A DNA stretch of 64,000 nt from Macrothele yani (taxonomy: Eukaryota > Arthropoda > Arachnida > Araneae > Macrothelidae). Location: assembly GCA_039090855.1 (NCBI GenBank), contig CM077005.1:77186607-77250606 (forward strand). The letters run 5' to 3'. A program made the translations under genes and the position numbers. Below the pieces are notes generated by a model. That model saw nothing but the letters and a program-made list of their open reading frames with translations. It made no database searches and was not told the origin of the DNA. Below are positions 1-11,844 of this stretch, piece by piece (position 1 is the stretch's first letter; the number at the start of each line of letters is the position of its first letter).

Positions 1-2429
1 GAATCTCAGCAGTGCTCAAAGATACATGGCACGTCAATTCTTTTGCAGCTATTGTTCTGTCTAAAGAAATGGGGATCTCAGGGCAGGCTGACTCCCTCGC
101 ATTCCACCTTCGTACAGGCATTGGTAGATTGTAGTGACCGATAAAAACAATGTCACATTAGATGTTATGTCACTTAATATCTGTCCAGCAGCCGCGTTGT
201 TTTTCTACTGACAGCCATACGGCGAATCGAGGGATCATCCCGATCCGTTGTCACAAGAGGAAGATCCTGTTCGAAGTGGAAGATCTTCCTCACGAAGGTT
301 CTGTACCTTACTGCACCTATTGCTGCCACCAACATGTGTCCGTTCGTGTATAAATAACGTTTTCGTGCATGTTACTCCAAGGTAGGACGTCACCTAAAGA
401 CATGGCGTCAGTTTTATTAAAAATGGCCAGACTTCAGAAAATTGTCGGTTTACTCCGTATTTCCTTTTCATGAGGGACGAGCAGTCAGTAAGTAAAACTT
501 TTGTTTTTTAACTTATGCGAAAGTAGTTAAAATTTTGTATTATACAAAGCGATTATATAGGTTTTCAAGGGGTTTACAAAAATAGAAAATCTTGGGGTCC
601 TGTAAACTCAAAAACTTCCAAATTTCTCAATGTTTCTTTCCTTTGAAGTTCGTGAACAATCAATACACAATAATGTTGGTTCAGTAGTTCTCCACATGCA
701 GCTCGCTAATGCCATAGTTGCAGCTTACTTAAACCATTGTGTTTCACATTGACATGACTTGGCTGAAATTTGCTAAGTAGATTCAACACCCGTCTACGAC
801 ATACCGACGGCATTAGCCTTCGACGCTAACCAGATTTACAGGTCATATTTGCTTTCTTCAATCTATCTACACTGTCCAGTTTTCCCCAAAGACAACCTTC
901 CCTGCTTTTAACGGAATCTGTGTCATCCGCCGCGTTTAAATTTAGTCACACCTGCGATTTTGCCTTCATTTGCGTACATTAGCTCCCCACTTCCATACTA
1001 ATTTGCATGAACAATGCTCTGCTCCGTCAGCAAAGGGAATAGTTTTTTTATGAGGAATGTATTTTATTATATATTCCCACCTAGGAGAAGAAAATCACAT
1101 GCACTTTGTCTAAAAGTAATAAAAATGAAAGCATGAGGGTACATAGAAGAAAACATTTGAAAAACAAATTTTTATGCAAGAAAAGAATATTTATGATAGG
1201 AAAAATGCAGATATCTACACAAATAATTGAAGAATGAGTTTAATATAATTTTCAAAACCTTTTTCTACAGGTATCACATAACCATTTCTCTCAGGAATTT
1301 TATGCTGATGCAGTTATATGATAGGTATATGAGTACAATGTCTTCTTCAGTGTTTCCGTGGTGAGATGCAACCCCTTAATAATCCTGTTTATTCCGCATC
1401 ATGTGAATGTTCTAAATGAAGAACCTTTTCTATCATATTATTTATATTTACCTCTTCTATCGAAGAAGGAATTTTTCTTACTGTCAACGTTGCTTTAAAT
1501 AACTAAAAGGAAATTTTAGCAGCTCATGAAGTACACTTGAGAGTCCAATGAATCAATAATAATAATAATGCTAATAATGCAGATGAATCAATAATAATAA
1601 TAATATAATAATTCTAGCAGCTCATGAAGTAAACTTGCGAGTCCAATGAATCAAAATGAAACATTGTATGAATTTTCTTCCTCAACACGCTTTAAATTTC
1701 TACAGAGGTATATTCCTAATAACACAAAATTGAAATGCCTTCATCACGTCAGTGTAACCAAAGTAGCAGTTAGGAGATCTTAGATGTCAGAAAATTAGAA
1801 ATGAAGATCATCCTTCAAAAACAGTTACCTCAGCTTTTTTGCATACCTGCATCATTTCGCAGGAACAGATTTTTATTTGATCGCATATAATATACAGCAC
1901 AACTCATTTACTACCCATCACTGTTTCAGTTTTATGTTCATATTTTTACTAGTTCAGTTCATCATCCGATATGTAGCTCTTGTTGCTGAAATTCTCAGAG
2001 GAATAAGTTTTACTGTAATGAATATTAGGAGCAATTCTGTCTGTGCTGTAAGTGTGCATGACTACACTGGCGTGATGTAAATTACTCTCTACTCATAAAT
2101 AAAGTGCAAAGGTAAAAAAGTATTCCCACTGAATGTTCGTAGCATACAATGAAACCTGGGTGAATTTGTAAAGGTCCCGTAAAATGCCCACAGAAAATTT
2201 TAACTTTTTCTGGACCTGTTGAAACATTATAACTTCCTTCTGTAAAGCACATTATGTCGTGGTTTTGGAGAACTACTAAACCAGAATTTCAAATTATCCA
2301 CAGTGTGCAAAGAAGGAGAACATTGAGAAAGTTGAAATGTTTTGAGTTTCAAGGCCCAGAAAACTATACACTTACCACTGCAGACCAGGTACATCCTGTC
2401 GTGGAAAAGATATTCCCCTCTAGTAGTAC
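1..2429. other. Unassigned non-coding DNA
   Basis: AT-rich sequence with no reading frame longer than about 65 codons that resembles a protein I know. It contains short T-runs and a local duplication around 1519-1654, listed separately. No promoter, RNA gene or transposon end could be supported. Confidence 0.5.
1519..1654. repeat. Short direct duplication with AAT microsatellite
   Basis: A ~38-bp segment starting AGCAGCTCATGAAGTA occurs at 1519-1556 and again at 1617-1654 with few changes. The spacer is rich in (AAT)n. This looks like a local tandem duplication associated with the microsatellite. Confidence 0.7.
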
Positions 2430-2437
2430 CTTCTTTC

Positions 2438-2645
2438 AAAGGATAATGCACCCTGCAACACTGATCGGATTGTTCGAGAACAGTTAGCAGAACATGATTA
2501 GCTTCCAGGCCTCTACGTTTTCCAGACATCAATCCAATCGAGCATCTGTGGTTTGTGTTGGGACAGCAAATCCGATCTGTGGCGGCTGAACCACGAGACT
2601 TACAAGAGTTAAAGGATCTGCTGGTAGCATGCTGGTACCAAATAC
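2438..2645 (+). pseudogene. Tc1-like transposase fragment (C-terminal)
   Basis: With one stop and one frame change, the translation gives KDNAPCNTDRIV followed by DINPIEHLWFVLGQQI. These are the second and third catalytic blocks of a DD34E Tc1-family transposase: Asp in the DNA motif and Glu in PIEHLW. The first catalytic block and the helix-turn-helix region are not recognisable upstream, and no inverted repeats were found. It is an old fragment that cannot encode an active enzyme. The nearest relatives in this window are the other DD34E copies, but the residues differ enough to suggest another lineage. Confidence 0.75.
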
Positions 2646-5600
2646 CTTTAAGATCTTGTGTTCTAGACTGGAAGTTCTGACTCCTACGCGGGAACTGAGC
2701 AAACGACGAATGTGTGGTTTAAGGTGCCTTGCAGCACATGGTTTTGTGAGAAAACTGGGTGTTTACCTGTTGGATTTTTCTTGTGTGGTTCTTTTCTTTT
2801 TTTTTTTTTTAGGCACCCCTTTTCTTTGTCCTTTCTTAGGTTCCCTGCGGCCGGGCGTTGACTGCGGGATGACTTGCTTTGACTGATTTGCTGCAGGTAA
2901 GTATGTAGGGTAGCTTACAACTTCAATACTTAACGGGAAACCGTATATTCCTTTTGCTCTAATATTTCTGTACTTTTCTTTCATGCTGTTCTATCAGGGA
3001 AATCTGTTCCCAAATATCTTATCTTCTTCTTTTTCACCTGACAAAAGGCGCAGAGCGCTGTGGGTTCGGGTCTCTCAACCTCAGATAGGAAATCTCTCTC
3101 TGACTGGACGTTCTTGTGTAAATGAGTGGCAGCAGCTGGCGACATTTTGATCGCAGAGCTTGTACGGCAAAACGGCACGTGTCCTATGTAAGCAAAGTTA
3201 ATTAAGCTCTTTTACCTGCGCGAAAGAAGGAATTTTACGTTTTTTTAATGCTGCGTATACCTTTTTTTTTTCAATAGGAGATAAATCAGACATTACACCT
3301 TTGAACTTACGATTAAAGAAAAAATCATTATCATAATTTTGGGGGATATGAAATAACTGAAGGAAAATGTCGCTTGTCCTACGTGTAAAATATATTTCGG
3401 CTTCAGTTGTTTGCAAACTGCGTGATCTAGTTCCATGAAATTCGTATTTCACACTTTAAATAATGTCAAAAGTCATTTTAATGTGGCCATTTGTTTATTC
3501 TTAAGAGAAGTTGCAGAGAACAAAATGTTTAATTTTGGAAGTTTTTCCAGCAGTATTATGAGTTCGTAACAGCTACTCAAAGGAAGAAAAAATAAATTAA
3601 ATTAAATACGCTAAAAAAATGCCATACATAGTCTGGTGAATGACACAAGGCTCTAGTAAAAACTGAGTCCCTCAACTTAATATTTAGAGATAAAGTAAGT
3701 GTAAAAGGTTACTAGCTAGATATCCTGCACTTAAAATACTAAAACGTCTCTATTATTTCCAGGGAAAGATTAGAAAAGGAGGTGAGAAGCCTAGATTGAA
3801 ACTGGAAGCCATGGCAACATTGCTGTGACTAGCGCTTGAATCCGGATGAAAATATGAATACGTTTCTTTTTTTTCTCACGCTGTTTTTCTTTGGGAACAA
3901 CTTGGCCGTCGCACTACTCTTTTCTATTTCCAGACAGGCGAGACCGCAAATGTGTGTGGCAACCGTCAGATTTTGGCTTGGCTTAGCTTCGTTTCCAGTT
4001 AGCACGTCTTATAGCATTTATCCACTTCTCCAAAGTATCAGAATCATTATGAGGAAACCTATGAAATGAAAGTGTCTGCTGGCCAGTTGTTTGTCTGTTG
4101 GTACATCTGTACGCTACGCAAGATATTATCACTTTAAAAAATTGTTTAGCTCATTAAATCTGGCTATATTATTTTCTGAAATACTTTACAATGTATATAC
4201 ACACTATTTATAAAATAAGAAATAGTAAATCTTACTGGTTATACATATAAAAAAATAAACGTAACTGATATAAACACTCGAACGCCTTTAGTAAACAACG
4301 AGATGTGACAGATTCTTACCATACAACGCTGAACTTCAAATATCGCATGATTAACTTACAGTTTTCCAGTCTATGTATCTCAAAGGTCTTTACAAATACT
4401 CCTTTAGAAACTTTGTAGCGTCCAACCGCGCTAGATAAGATCTGTTTTAACCGCACGTAGAGGACCAACATCATATTAGGCAGGTAGTCATAATAATTTT
4501 GCTCTTCGGTGTATACATGCTGTTAACAAGTTCTTTTCCAGCCTCCGAACATTTATCTAACTGTATCTTCCGAACAATTGCCATTTTTTTTTTCTATTTT
4601 TAAGAAATGAACAATAAATTAAATTGTTCTCTTCTTTGCAGTGTTTCCAGAAACGATTTCCATTATATTTTAACCAGATTTCAGGGTTTATTGTATATTA
4701 TAGTAAATATTAAAGATTTCAAGTCTAACACATTGTAATTCCTTTATAAATAAACAGTTGAAATTATCAATGTTTGAAAGTGTAAATTTCGTAAAATATT
4801 ATTGCATTAAATCAAAACTTTACGATTATTTCATCAGTTTGATTTATGTAACATTAAGCAAAGTTTTTCTGGCCACAGAGGGATTACCTGCCTTAGAATA
4901 TTCATTCCTGAGTTAACACACTCAATTGCGATTTCTCGAGCTTTTGTTATTTTAAGCTTTTTAGAAAATAATACGATCACGGCAAAACCATTTAGTTCGA
5001 CATTTATTTATTATACGTTTGTATAATATATTCCGCGTGCATAATATCAACTAAAGCTAAATAGAAAAGCAAGTAACATTTCGAGAGAGCTCAAATTCCA
5101 TCTTGAGCAAAAGCATAATCCGCTTCTAACATGGCTCACGCGTAACTGCAGGAGAGCTGAATTCCATTGCCTGAATATATAAAACAATGCAGAAAATGCA
5201 TTAAAAGAAGGAGCTGATTACAGGCACCTGACAGTTTAGACCATTGACAGCTATTGAAGACAGACAGACGTGAACAGTAATTTCATGTTGCTCGATTTTG
5301 TTTGATCGATTTAATCTCAGTCCGACTATTACATATCGGTTAAAAATTTCCACATTAACTGGCTGTTTCTGTTGATTCAAACAAATGACTAAATTTCTGC
5401 ATGCTCGGGCAATACAGTCGTTAACTTTGCATTTGTGGCAATTATACCTCAAATGTTTGATCGAAGATTGGTTTGCTGAAGCGACCTTGATTTTGAGTTT
5501 TATATATGAACTGCATTTCTTAAACTTCCAAGTATAATTTCTAGATATTATTGAATTTCACAGGAAAATGACAACTTTAGATTTGTTCCCCATTCAATGA

Positions 5601-6309
5601 CAATTTAATAGATTTTTTAGTACCAGTCGTCTTGTTTTTTTAGTACCAGTCATCTTGTTTTGAGCTATGGGAAGTAGTGGTGAAGAGTTGCTTTTTTATG
5701 CACGCTTGGAGACCATAGTCCCATAATCTGCGTGTAATAGACAATGCTGACACAATTTCCCTTCCCTGAGTTCACGTCGAGCTGGCTCGCTGCAGCGAAG
5801 CGGTCTTGTAGTACTGAAGGGAACCTGCTCAGAATGGACACAAACGGACATCTATCAAACAATGCTAAACATCAACTGGAGTTTCAGAAGCTGAGGCTGC
5901 TGCAGTCGTCTGTGTGAAAGTCTGACATGTTTATGACGTTATCATAAGCGGGCTACATGCTCGTTTCCGATGATCCTCTATTATAAAACACGTAGTACCC
6001 GAAAAGACAAAACAGCAGGTGTTTGGGCACAGTTGTTTCAATGGTATTTGATATGGACTGGATTAGCGACAAGAACATATTTGGTTTTTTTTAGTACTAG
6101 GTCTATGCATACGTTTTCTATTCTCCACCTAGCGAGCTATAAAAGCAAAACAGTTGATTTTTTGTCAAATTTTCACGCTGAAGAAGTGAGTTAGTAACAC
6201 TGCGTCGAAAGATACGGACAGCCCACAGGTAGGGTTAATTTAGCTGGTTTAGACGTATACTCTAATTTAACTTATATTTTCAGTTTCTTTCTCTATGTAA
6301 ATTTGAGTT
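2646..6309. other. Unassigned non-coding DNA
   Basis: No recognised gene or transposon. There are long T-runs near 2791-2811, 3260 and 4585, and a small duplicated phrase TTTTTTAGTACCAGTC near 5610 and 5638. Frames in this interval are short and look random. A possible small exon is listed at 2813-2896. Confidence 0.45.
2813..2896 (+). other. Possible 84-bp exon (speculative)
   Basis: A long pyrimidine tract ending in AG at 2811-2812 and a strong donor-like CAG|GTAAGT at 2894-2902 bracket 84 bp that are more GC-rich than their surroundings. All three forward frames contain stops, so it would have to be non-coding or untranslated. Splice-like motifs arise by chance in sequence of this size, so this is a weak candidate. 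Confidence 0.15.
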
Positions 6310-6558
6310 CATTCTCTTTTTTTTTTTTTTTTTTTTTTGATTGGAGGTGTAACGACCACCGTAAGCAACTCAATGGGCTATAAGCAGCCGCCCGTCCCTA
6401 ATTTAGGGTCACTGGTTCCAGGGAAGGGAGAGAGCCAGGGCCGTAAGACAAACACAACATCCATGCCTGACCGGGATTCGAACCCGGACCCCTTACGGAC
6501 GAATGATCAGAGGCCAACGCCTTAGACCACTGCGCCACCGGGGCGGCCATTCTCTTTT
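6310..6558 (-). mobile_element. tRNA-derived SINE, family A, copy 1
   Basis: Read on the minus strand, this starts with a tRNA-like head GCCGCCCCGGTGGCGCAGTG (pol III A box), then GGGTTCGAATCCC (B box). A family-specific body follows (about 6350-6450) and then a poly(A) tail, seen as T-run 6313-6338. It is flanked by an 11-bp target duplication CATTCTCTTTT at 6310-6320 and 6548-6558, which proves retrotransposition. Related copies are at 25092-25322 and, much diverged, near 55139. The head is SINE-borne and is not a functional tRNA gene. Confidence 0.93.
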
Positions 6559-7425
6559 AGCGTTTTCAACCTTAACGCTATATTTTCTCACTCGATGAAT
6601 GTATGTTGGCAACAGTCTGGAGGTCAGAGTGCGTGACCTGTGCGTGTTGACAGATAAGAACGAGAAATGTATAATGTTGAAGCCAGCAGCAAAAAGTGTG
6701 GTGACAACTACATTAGCCTGAAACTTTCATTACTTGAAGTCTGCGTGTTCGAGTTGTGTTGTTTTATATTTAGGTTTAGAGGTTGTTAATCAAATTTTCT
6801 GCTCACTAACTTACGTTAATCAGTTTTAATATATTAATAATGTTGTGAATTAGTTCTTCACGAGTGTTGGAATATCCGACTGAAGTGCTCATGAGATATT
6901 GATGGAATAAAAAGCGAACTGTTAGTAAGTTTTTCTGGAACTTTATTTGTGTGACTTTGTTTTACTTCAAGTGAGTGAATAAGAAGAAGAAATGTTACTT
7001 ACTGTTCCCAAAGCTAAATACACACGTTTCAAATAGTAAACAACGCTGCTGGGTCACTCCTCTCTGTCTGTTGTTCATGTTTACTATGGCTGCAGAAACA
7101 CGAGTGTGAATTTGTTCGATTTACAGCGAAAACGCTGTAGTTGTAAACACGCGGCATGTGTGATTTGTGACGTTCAGAGTAGTAATTTAAGCGTGGATGA
7201 CAAGCAGAGTAGCGGACAGCCGAAAGAGATGCAGAGGCAGGTTTGAATTTCCTTCGGCCGTGCACAGCACAGACATACTTCAATGATGATCAAAAGTGAT
7301 GTTCTTGGGTAAGTACGACATTTATTCTACCGTAAATCTCTGGAAACTTATGAATAAACCTAATAAAATATTATAGTCTCAATAATTAAGCTGTATCAAA
7401 ATCCAGCCAGTTTTGCTACCCAAAA
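6559..7425. other. Unassigned non-coding DNA
   Basis: No gene or transposon was recognised between the SINE and the Tc1 element. The longest frame here (about 84 codons, minus strand) has no familiar motif. Confidence 0.45.
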
Positions 7426-7559
7426 TACACTGCCTGACAGAGAAAATGCCATACCCTGAAAGAGTGCTCGAAAACAGACCAAACTGCACACACAAGTAGC
7501 CACGTAGGTCCTGAACAAGTGGTTTAATTGTCACATACAGACTAGGCTCCAATGGCCGA

Positions 7560-8707
7560 ATATACAGGATGATCAATAAGGGAGTGTGGACCCCATTTTG
7601 GGCGACACAGAGTTGAATCCGACGTGGCATAGAAGCAATGAGAGTTCGAATAGAGTTCTGGGGTATCGTGTACCATGTGGTTTTGATCCGAGTCCACAGT
7701 TCATTTTCATTTTGCTTGGGTGGGAGGGTACTCAACCGACGTCCAATCGTGTCCCACAGATGTTCGGTGGGCGAGAGGTCGGGGATCGTACTGGCCACGG
7801 AAGCATTCGCACACCGTGTAAAGCATTCAGGCTTATTGGATCGGTATGCCGCCGTGCGTTATCCTTTTGAAAAACGGCGTTTGGGATGCCCTGCAGATAC
7901 AGTAGTGCCACGAACCGCAGCATAACATCAACACAGCGGCGTGCTCTCAATATGCCCGTAATGCGTACCAGCGGTGAGTGGCTGTTGGCGTTGATAGCAT
8001 CCCATACCATGATTCCACGTTGCCGGGCCGTGTGGCGCTCCACAATGGCGGAGGAATCCACCCGTTGGCCACGTCAACTCCAGATTCTCACACGGCAATC
8101 ATCCGTGGTAAGACAGAAGCCGGATTCGTCCCTGAACATCACACTGTTCCATTCGGCACTCCACGCAACTCTGGAATGACACCACGCCCAGCAGGGACGA
8201 CGATGGCTTGCTGTTAAGGGTAGCCTTCACAACGGACGGCTCGCTGTTAAGGGTAGCCTTCACAACGGACGGCTGGACAGCAAACCAGACGCAGCCAATC
8301 GGCGCGACACTGTCCGCGTTGATATCGGAGCATCCAAGCCGCAAGTGTATTTTTTTTTTTTTTTTTTTTTTTTTTGTAATTTGTAGCTGCAAGACATTTT
8401 GCGGAGTGTTTCGGAGTACATTCCACACAATGTCGCCCGTTGTGGCGTGTAGATCCGCTACGGTATGACGTCGGATGCGACGATCTGTGCTCTTGGACGT
8501 TCGTCTCCGTGCTTCAGTTACCCTACGACGTTGCAGTGATCCTTCCTGGGACCACAATCTCCAAATGCGACCGACGGTTGTGGCATTACATTGCGTTTCT
8601 TCCGCAACATGACCCAAAGACCATCCGGGGGTACGAAGGCCTACAGTGACACCTCTCGTGAACTCACCCGTTTGACGAAATCGCGTACGACGGCATCTAA
8701 ACGGCAT
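7560..8707 (-). pseudogene. Tc1-like transposase, broken
   Basis: From 8707 the frame gives an N-terminal helix-turn-helix region (GWSLGHVAEETQCNATTVGR) and an arginine-rich second DNA-binding stretch. The poly(A) run and the 33-bp duplication interrupt the reading. The catalytic blocks can be followed across frames: FRDESGFCL (first Asp), VFQKDNARRHT (second Asp, about 7845), and DLSPTEHLWDTIGRRL (third, Glu, about 7750). All three DDE residues survive, but stops and frameshifts separate the parts. The length and motif order fit a normal ~340-residue Tc1 transposase. It acts, or acted, in the nucleus by cut-and-paste at TA sites. Confidence 0.88.
8210..8275. repeat. 33-bp tandem duplication inside Tc1
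   Basis: The phrase GCTGTTAAGGGTAGCCTTCA recurs at an offset of 33 bp. Thirty-three is a multiple of three, so this alone would not shift the transposase frame. Confidence 0.85.
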
Positions 8708-8943
8708 TGAAACCCCTTCTTCGTTCTCCAGACACAGTTATAGCAGAAGCACTCGTGGCCGTGACGACGTCTCGGCTGATGGCCTTGTGGGTTGGTTGTC
8801 CGCTTATATCCCGCGCGCCGTTCGTGCGGTTGGCCTGCAAATGCAATCATTTGCATAACTTGTACGTGTGCACCCACTCTGCAATTTGCATGGCGTTGCG
8901 CTCACGTCCTCGTGGTGTGGCATTTTTTCTGTGAGGCAGTGTA

Positions 8944-10929
8944 CTATAAATATTATCAACTGCATGTGAACATTCGCTTTTTTTGTCGCTTTTGACTCGG
9001 CCTGATATTTTGTATTCATGTTGGCTGTCAAACACTGGAAACGAACAGGAATGGAATGTCCACGTCATCAATGAGTTGTTAGAATTTCAATTACAGGGGG
9101 TGAGTTTGTGGATTTACTTGCAACACAGAGCTTTGGCGCTCTCTAACTCTGAATATTGTCCGAGATCGAATGACGACAGTAAGAACGTCACGGATGGTTC
9201 TGCTACAGCAATTCCAGTTTACCTTATCATAGTCATCAGTTGGCGATTTTTGCGGCGATTTCTTTTTTTATTTAGATCGTGTTGTTGTTCCCACATCTGA
9301 GTACTTCGTACGAGACGCCTCCTAATAAAATGACTGGTGTTATCATAGTTATTTTCATAAACAGAACTAAACTTCTACGCAAACGTTCAGAGAGGAATAG
9401 CTAGCTTTTGCGTGTCTCAGAGTTATTCTGCTGTTCGCATAGACCTACCTGTCCGCCTTCACGCAACTCCCACGTTGGTAGTTGCAAGTATGTTGTTATA
9501 CGCTTCTGTTTGCAAAGGCACGGAAAAAGACAAGAGTTGGAGCCATTCTAAAACACAAGCAGAGGAAACGGAAACAAAAATATGAAGAATAATATCACTG
9601 AATTTTCTTACTTCCGATCTTTGTCGGAGAAATTCAGGGCGGTTGAATAAAATATTTACCCCAAGGTCTACGCAGGGGTGACTAACACTGACTGTACGGC
9701 TAGATCCTTTTATTCTTTAGGTTTTATTTGTCCTTCCTGCGTCTCTCGGAGTACTTTACAGCCAAAGAGAGTCGTTATACTGGCTCATAAAATATTAACC
9801 GTGCTTTTTATCTCAAATGGAAAGTTTCGCGACATGTAGGAAGGAATTCTGCCTCAAGCTAACGACAAATCAGCTGAGAAAATATTCATTGGGGAGAAAA
9901 TGAACTTGGTTTCCGTTACATTTCCTAAAAACAGAAAAAAAAGTTGGAGCAGCATAAAAAGCAACATATTTCTTGCTAGCCTTTTTTTATTCGTACGGTA
10001 ACTTTTTCCTTGCCGAATTTTACTGATAGGTAGCAAATTAAAAATAATGAAAATACGAGTAGATTTAATTTCGTCATTATGCTGGATTTAATTTTCAATT
10101 ACCCCACGCTCATTTTAATTAATTAAATTACCCTGTTGCAAAAAAATCATTTGAGGGGAATTACTTTTTTTTTTGTCTGACGAAACTTCTGAATGATTAT
10201 GCCGTCGGAATAAAGCGAAACTAAGAATGAATAATAAAAAAGCAGGAAATGGGAATTTCCTTTTTCATACCAAGAAAGGAAGCTTGCCGTTCTGTAAATC
10301 ACCAGAAGTTTTTCTAAAGATTCAATTCTACACAAAAAATATCCTCCAGGTTTCCATGATATTGCTGAAAACCGTGATTTATCCTCTACCAGCCGTTACG
10401 TAACTAGTTTTTTTTTTCTTTCTTTTTTTCTGCACGCACTTCTTATCTGGGTTTTTAAATAACTAACACAAGTGAAATATTAAGCGGAGATAATTTTCAC
10501 CCGTCCCCTTATGTGGTGAAACTGTCTACGACACATATCAGCGTAATAAAAAAACGCATTGAAAAATGTAAAAATGGTAGAAATGAATTGAAATTTCGGC
10601 TTTGTCCAACAGTCATTAAATATTTCGGCTCGCGCTGATCAGATATCAGAACGACATGAAAAATGAATCGGGCGCATTATTAACCTTTATCTAAAATGAG
10701 CCGTGTTTAGCAAAGTCTTCAATTTTGATACTTGTGATTGTGTGAATGACAAAATGAAAAGGAGTAAAGTTCACTTGATTAAGAAAATGTAGTTCATAAT
10801 TTCAAAAAAGGGGCAGTGGGAGGGTAAAATATTAGAAAAAAAGTGCAATGTGATAAATTTCAGTTGACCGAAAAAAAAATACCCACGGGAGAAATTTTTT
10901 TTTACACATTAGGATTTTTGAAAATCAAA
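8944..10929. other. Unassigned non-coding DNA
   Basis: AT-rich with several A- and T-runs. No recognisable coding region, RNA or transposon end. Confidence 0.45.
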
Positions 10930-11070
10930 GTAATAGGTGAGTATGGTCTAAATCCCATTAACACTAATTAACAGGTCATTGTATCCCGAATCTAAGTGAC
11001 ACTAAGTAACAGGTTAGTATATTCTGAATCTAAGTAACACTAAGTAATAGGCAAGAATATTCTGAGTCGA

Positions 11071-11515
11071 AGAAATAAATCAAATTGCTGTACTGTTGTG
11101 TGCCGATTGCTTTTTACCATATCAGTAATGTCCTTTACCAGCTGACGGAGGCCACGTTCTCCTCTGGGCTCTATGGCCTTTGTGGCTCCACAGTTATGGC
11201 GTCAGGAGGTATTTAGTGTGCCAGCGGTCCATTTTTGGTACAAACCTTACTATAGTACCTCGCCAACAGCCCACTCTTCTGTTTCTGAGGTGCTTCCATT
11301 CTCGGCGCGGTAGCCAATGATCCATTCCTTTTTTAACGTTCGTCAAATCACTACCTCTGTCCATTGTGCTCACGTAACGCACTATGGTTCATATGTCCTG
11401 AACGGCAGATTATGTCTCCCTGTGGTCGACCTTGTCAAGTGCACTCACTCTGTGAAGCACCTGGGCGAGTACACGTTGATTCTGGGGTGGTCATATTATT
11501 TTGATACGACTATGT
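11071..11515. other. Unidentified insertion in the minisatellite
   Basis: About 445 bp unlike the surrounding array, with no homology I recognise. I found no convincing inverted repeats, poly(A) tail or coding frame. By position it is an insertion, or possibly an original spacer of the array. Confidence 0.4.
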
Positions 11516-11844
11516 ATTAGCAAATTGTGAATCTAAGTAACAGTTCAGTTTATTCTGAATCTAAGTAACAGGTCAGTATATCCTGAATCAAAGCAAACTA
11601 AGTAACCAATAAGTATATTCTGAATCTATGTAACAAGTCAGAATATTCTGAATCTATGTAACAAGTAAGTATATTCTGAATCTACGTAGGTCTTTTTAAA
11701 GTTTTGCACACTGCGCAGGCGCTGCTCGTAGGATGATGCAATCGCTCCAATCGTTGCGCCAGTTGTGAGTCAGACTTCAGTATACAAAGTGGTATCTACG
11801 TTTGCTGGCTTATTTGTTCCTCTTCCGAAAAATTCTGCCCGGAA

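Larger units (their letters stand above)
7428..8941 (-). mobile_element. Tc1-like DNA transposon, 1514 bp, complete ends
   Basis: The ends are inverted repeats of about 27 bp with a few mismatches: CACTGCCTGACAGAGAAAAT at the left, and CACTGCCTCACAGAAAAAAT as the reverse complement at the right. TA dinucleotides at 7426-7427 and 8942-8943 are the expected Tc1/mariner target duplication. The transposase lies on the minus strand and is broken. Two secondary changes lie inside: a ~33-bp tandem duplication at 8210-8275 and a long T-run near 8349-8375. Confidence 0.93.

Noticed and set aside
162..353. 63-codon frame near the window start
   Set aside because: No motif, no start context or neighbour to support it; expected by chance.
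6460..6545. tRNA-like sequence with A and B boxes (also at 25092-25170, 46797-46868 and 63489-63560)
   Set aside because: Each is the head of a SINE with tail and target duplication, so they are not annotated as tRNA genes.
8349..8375. Poly(T) run in the Tc1 element, considered as a SINE or processed-gene tail
   Set aside because: No SINE head or body and no target duplication was visible next to it; may be slippage.
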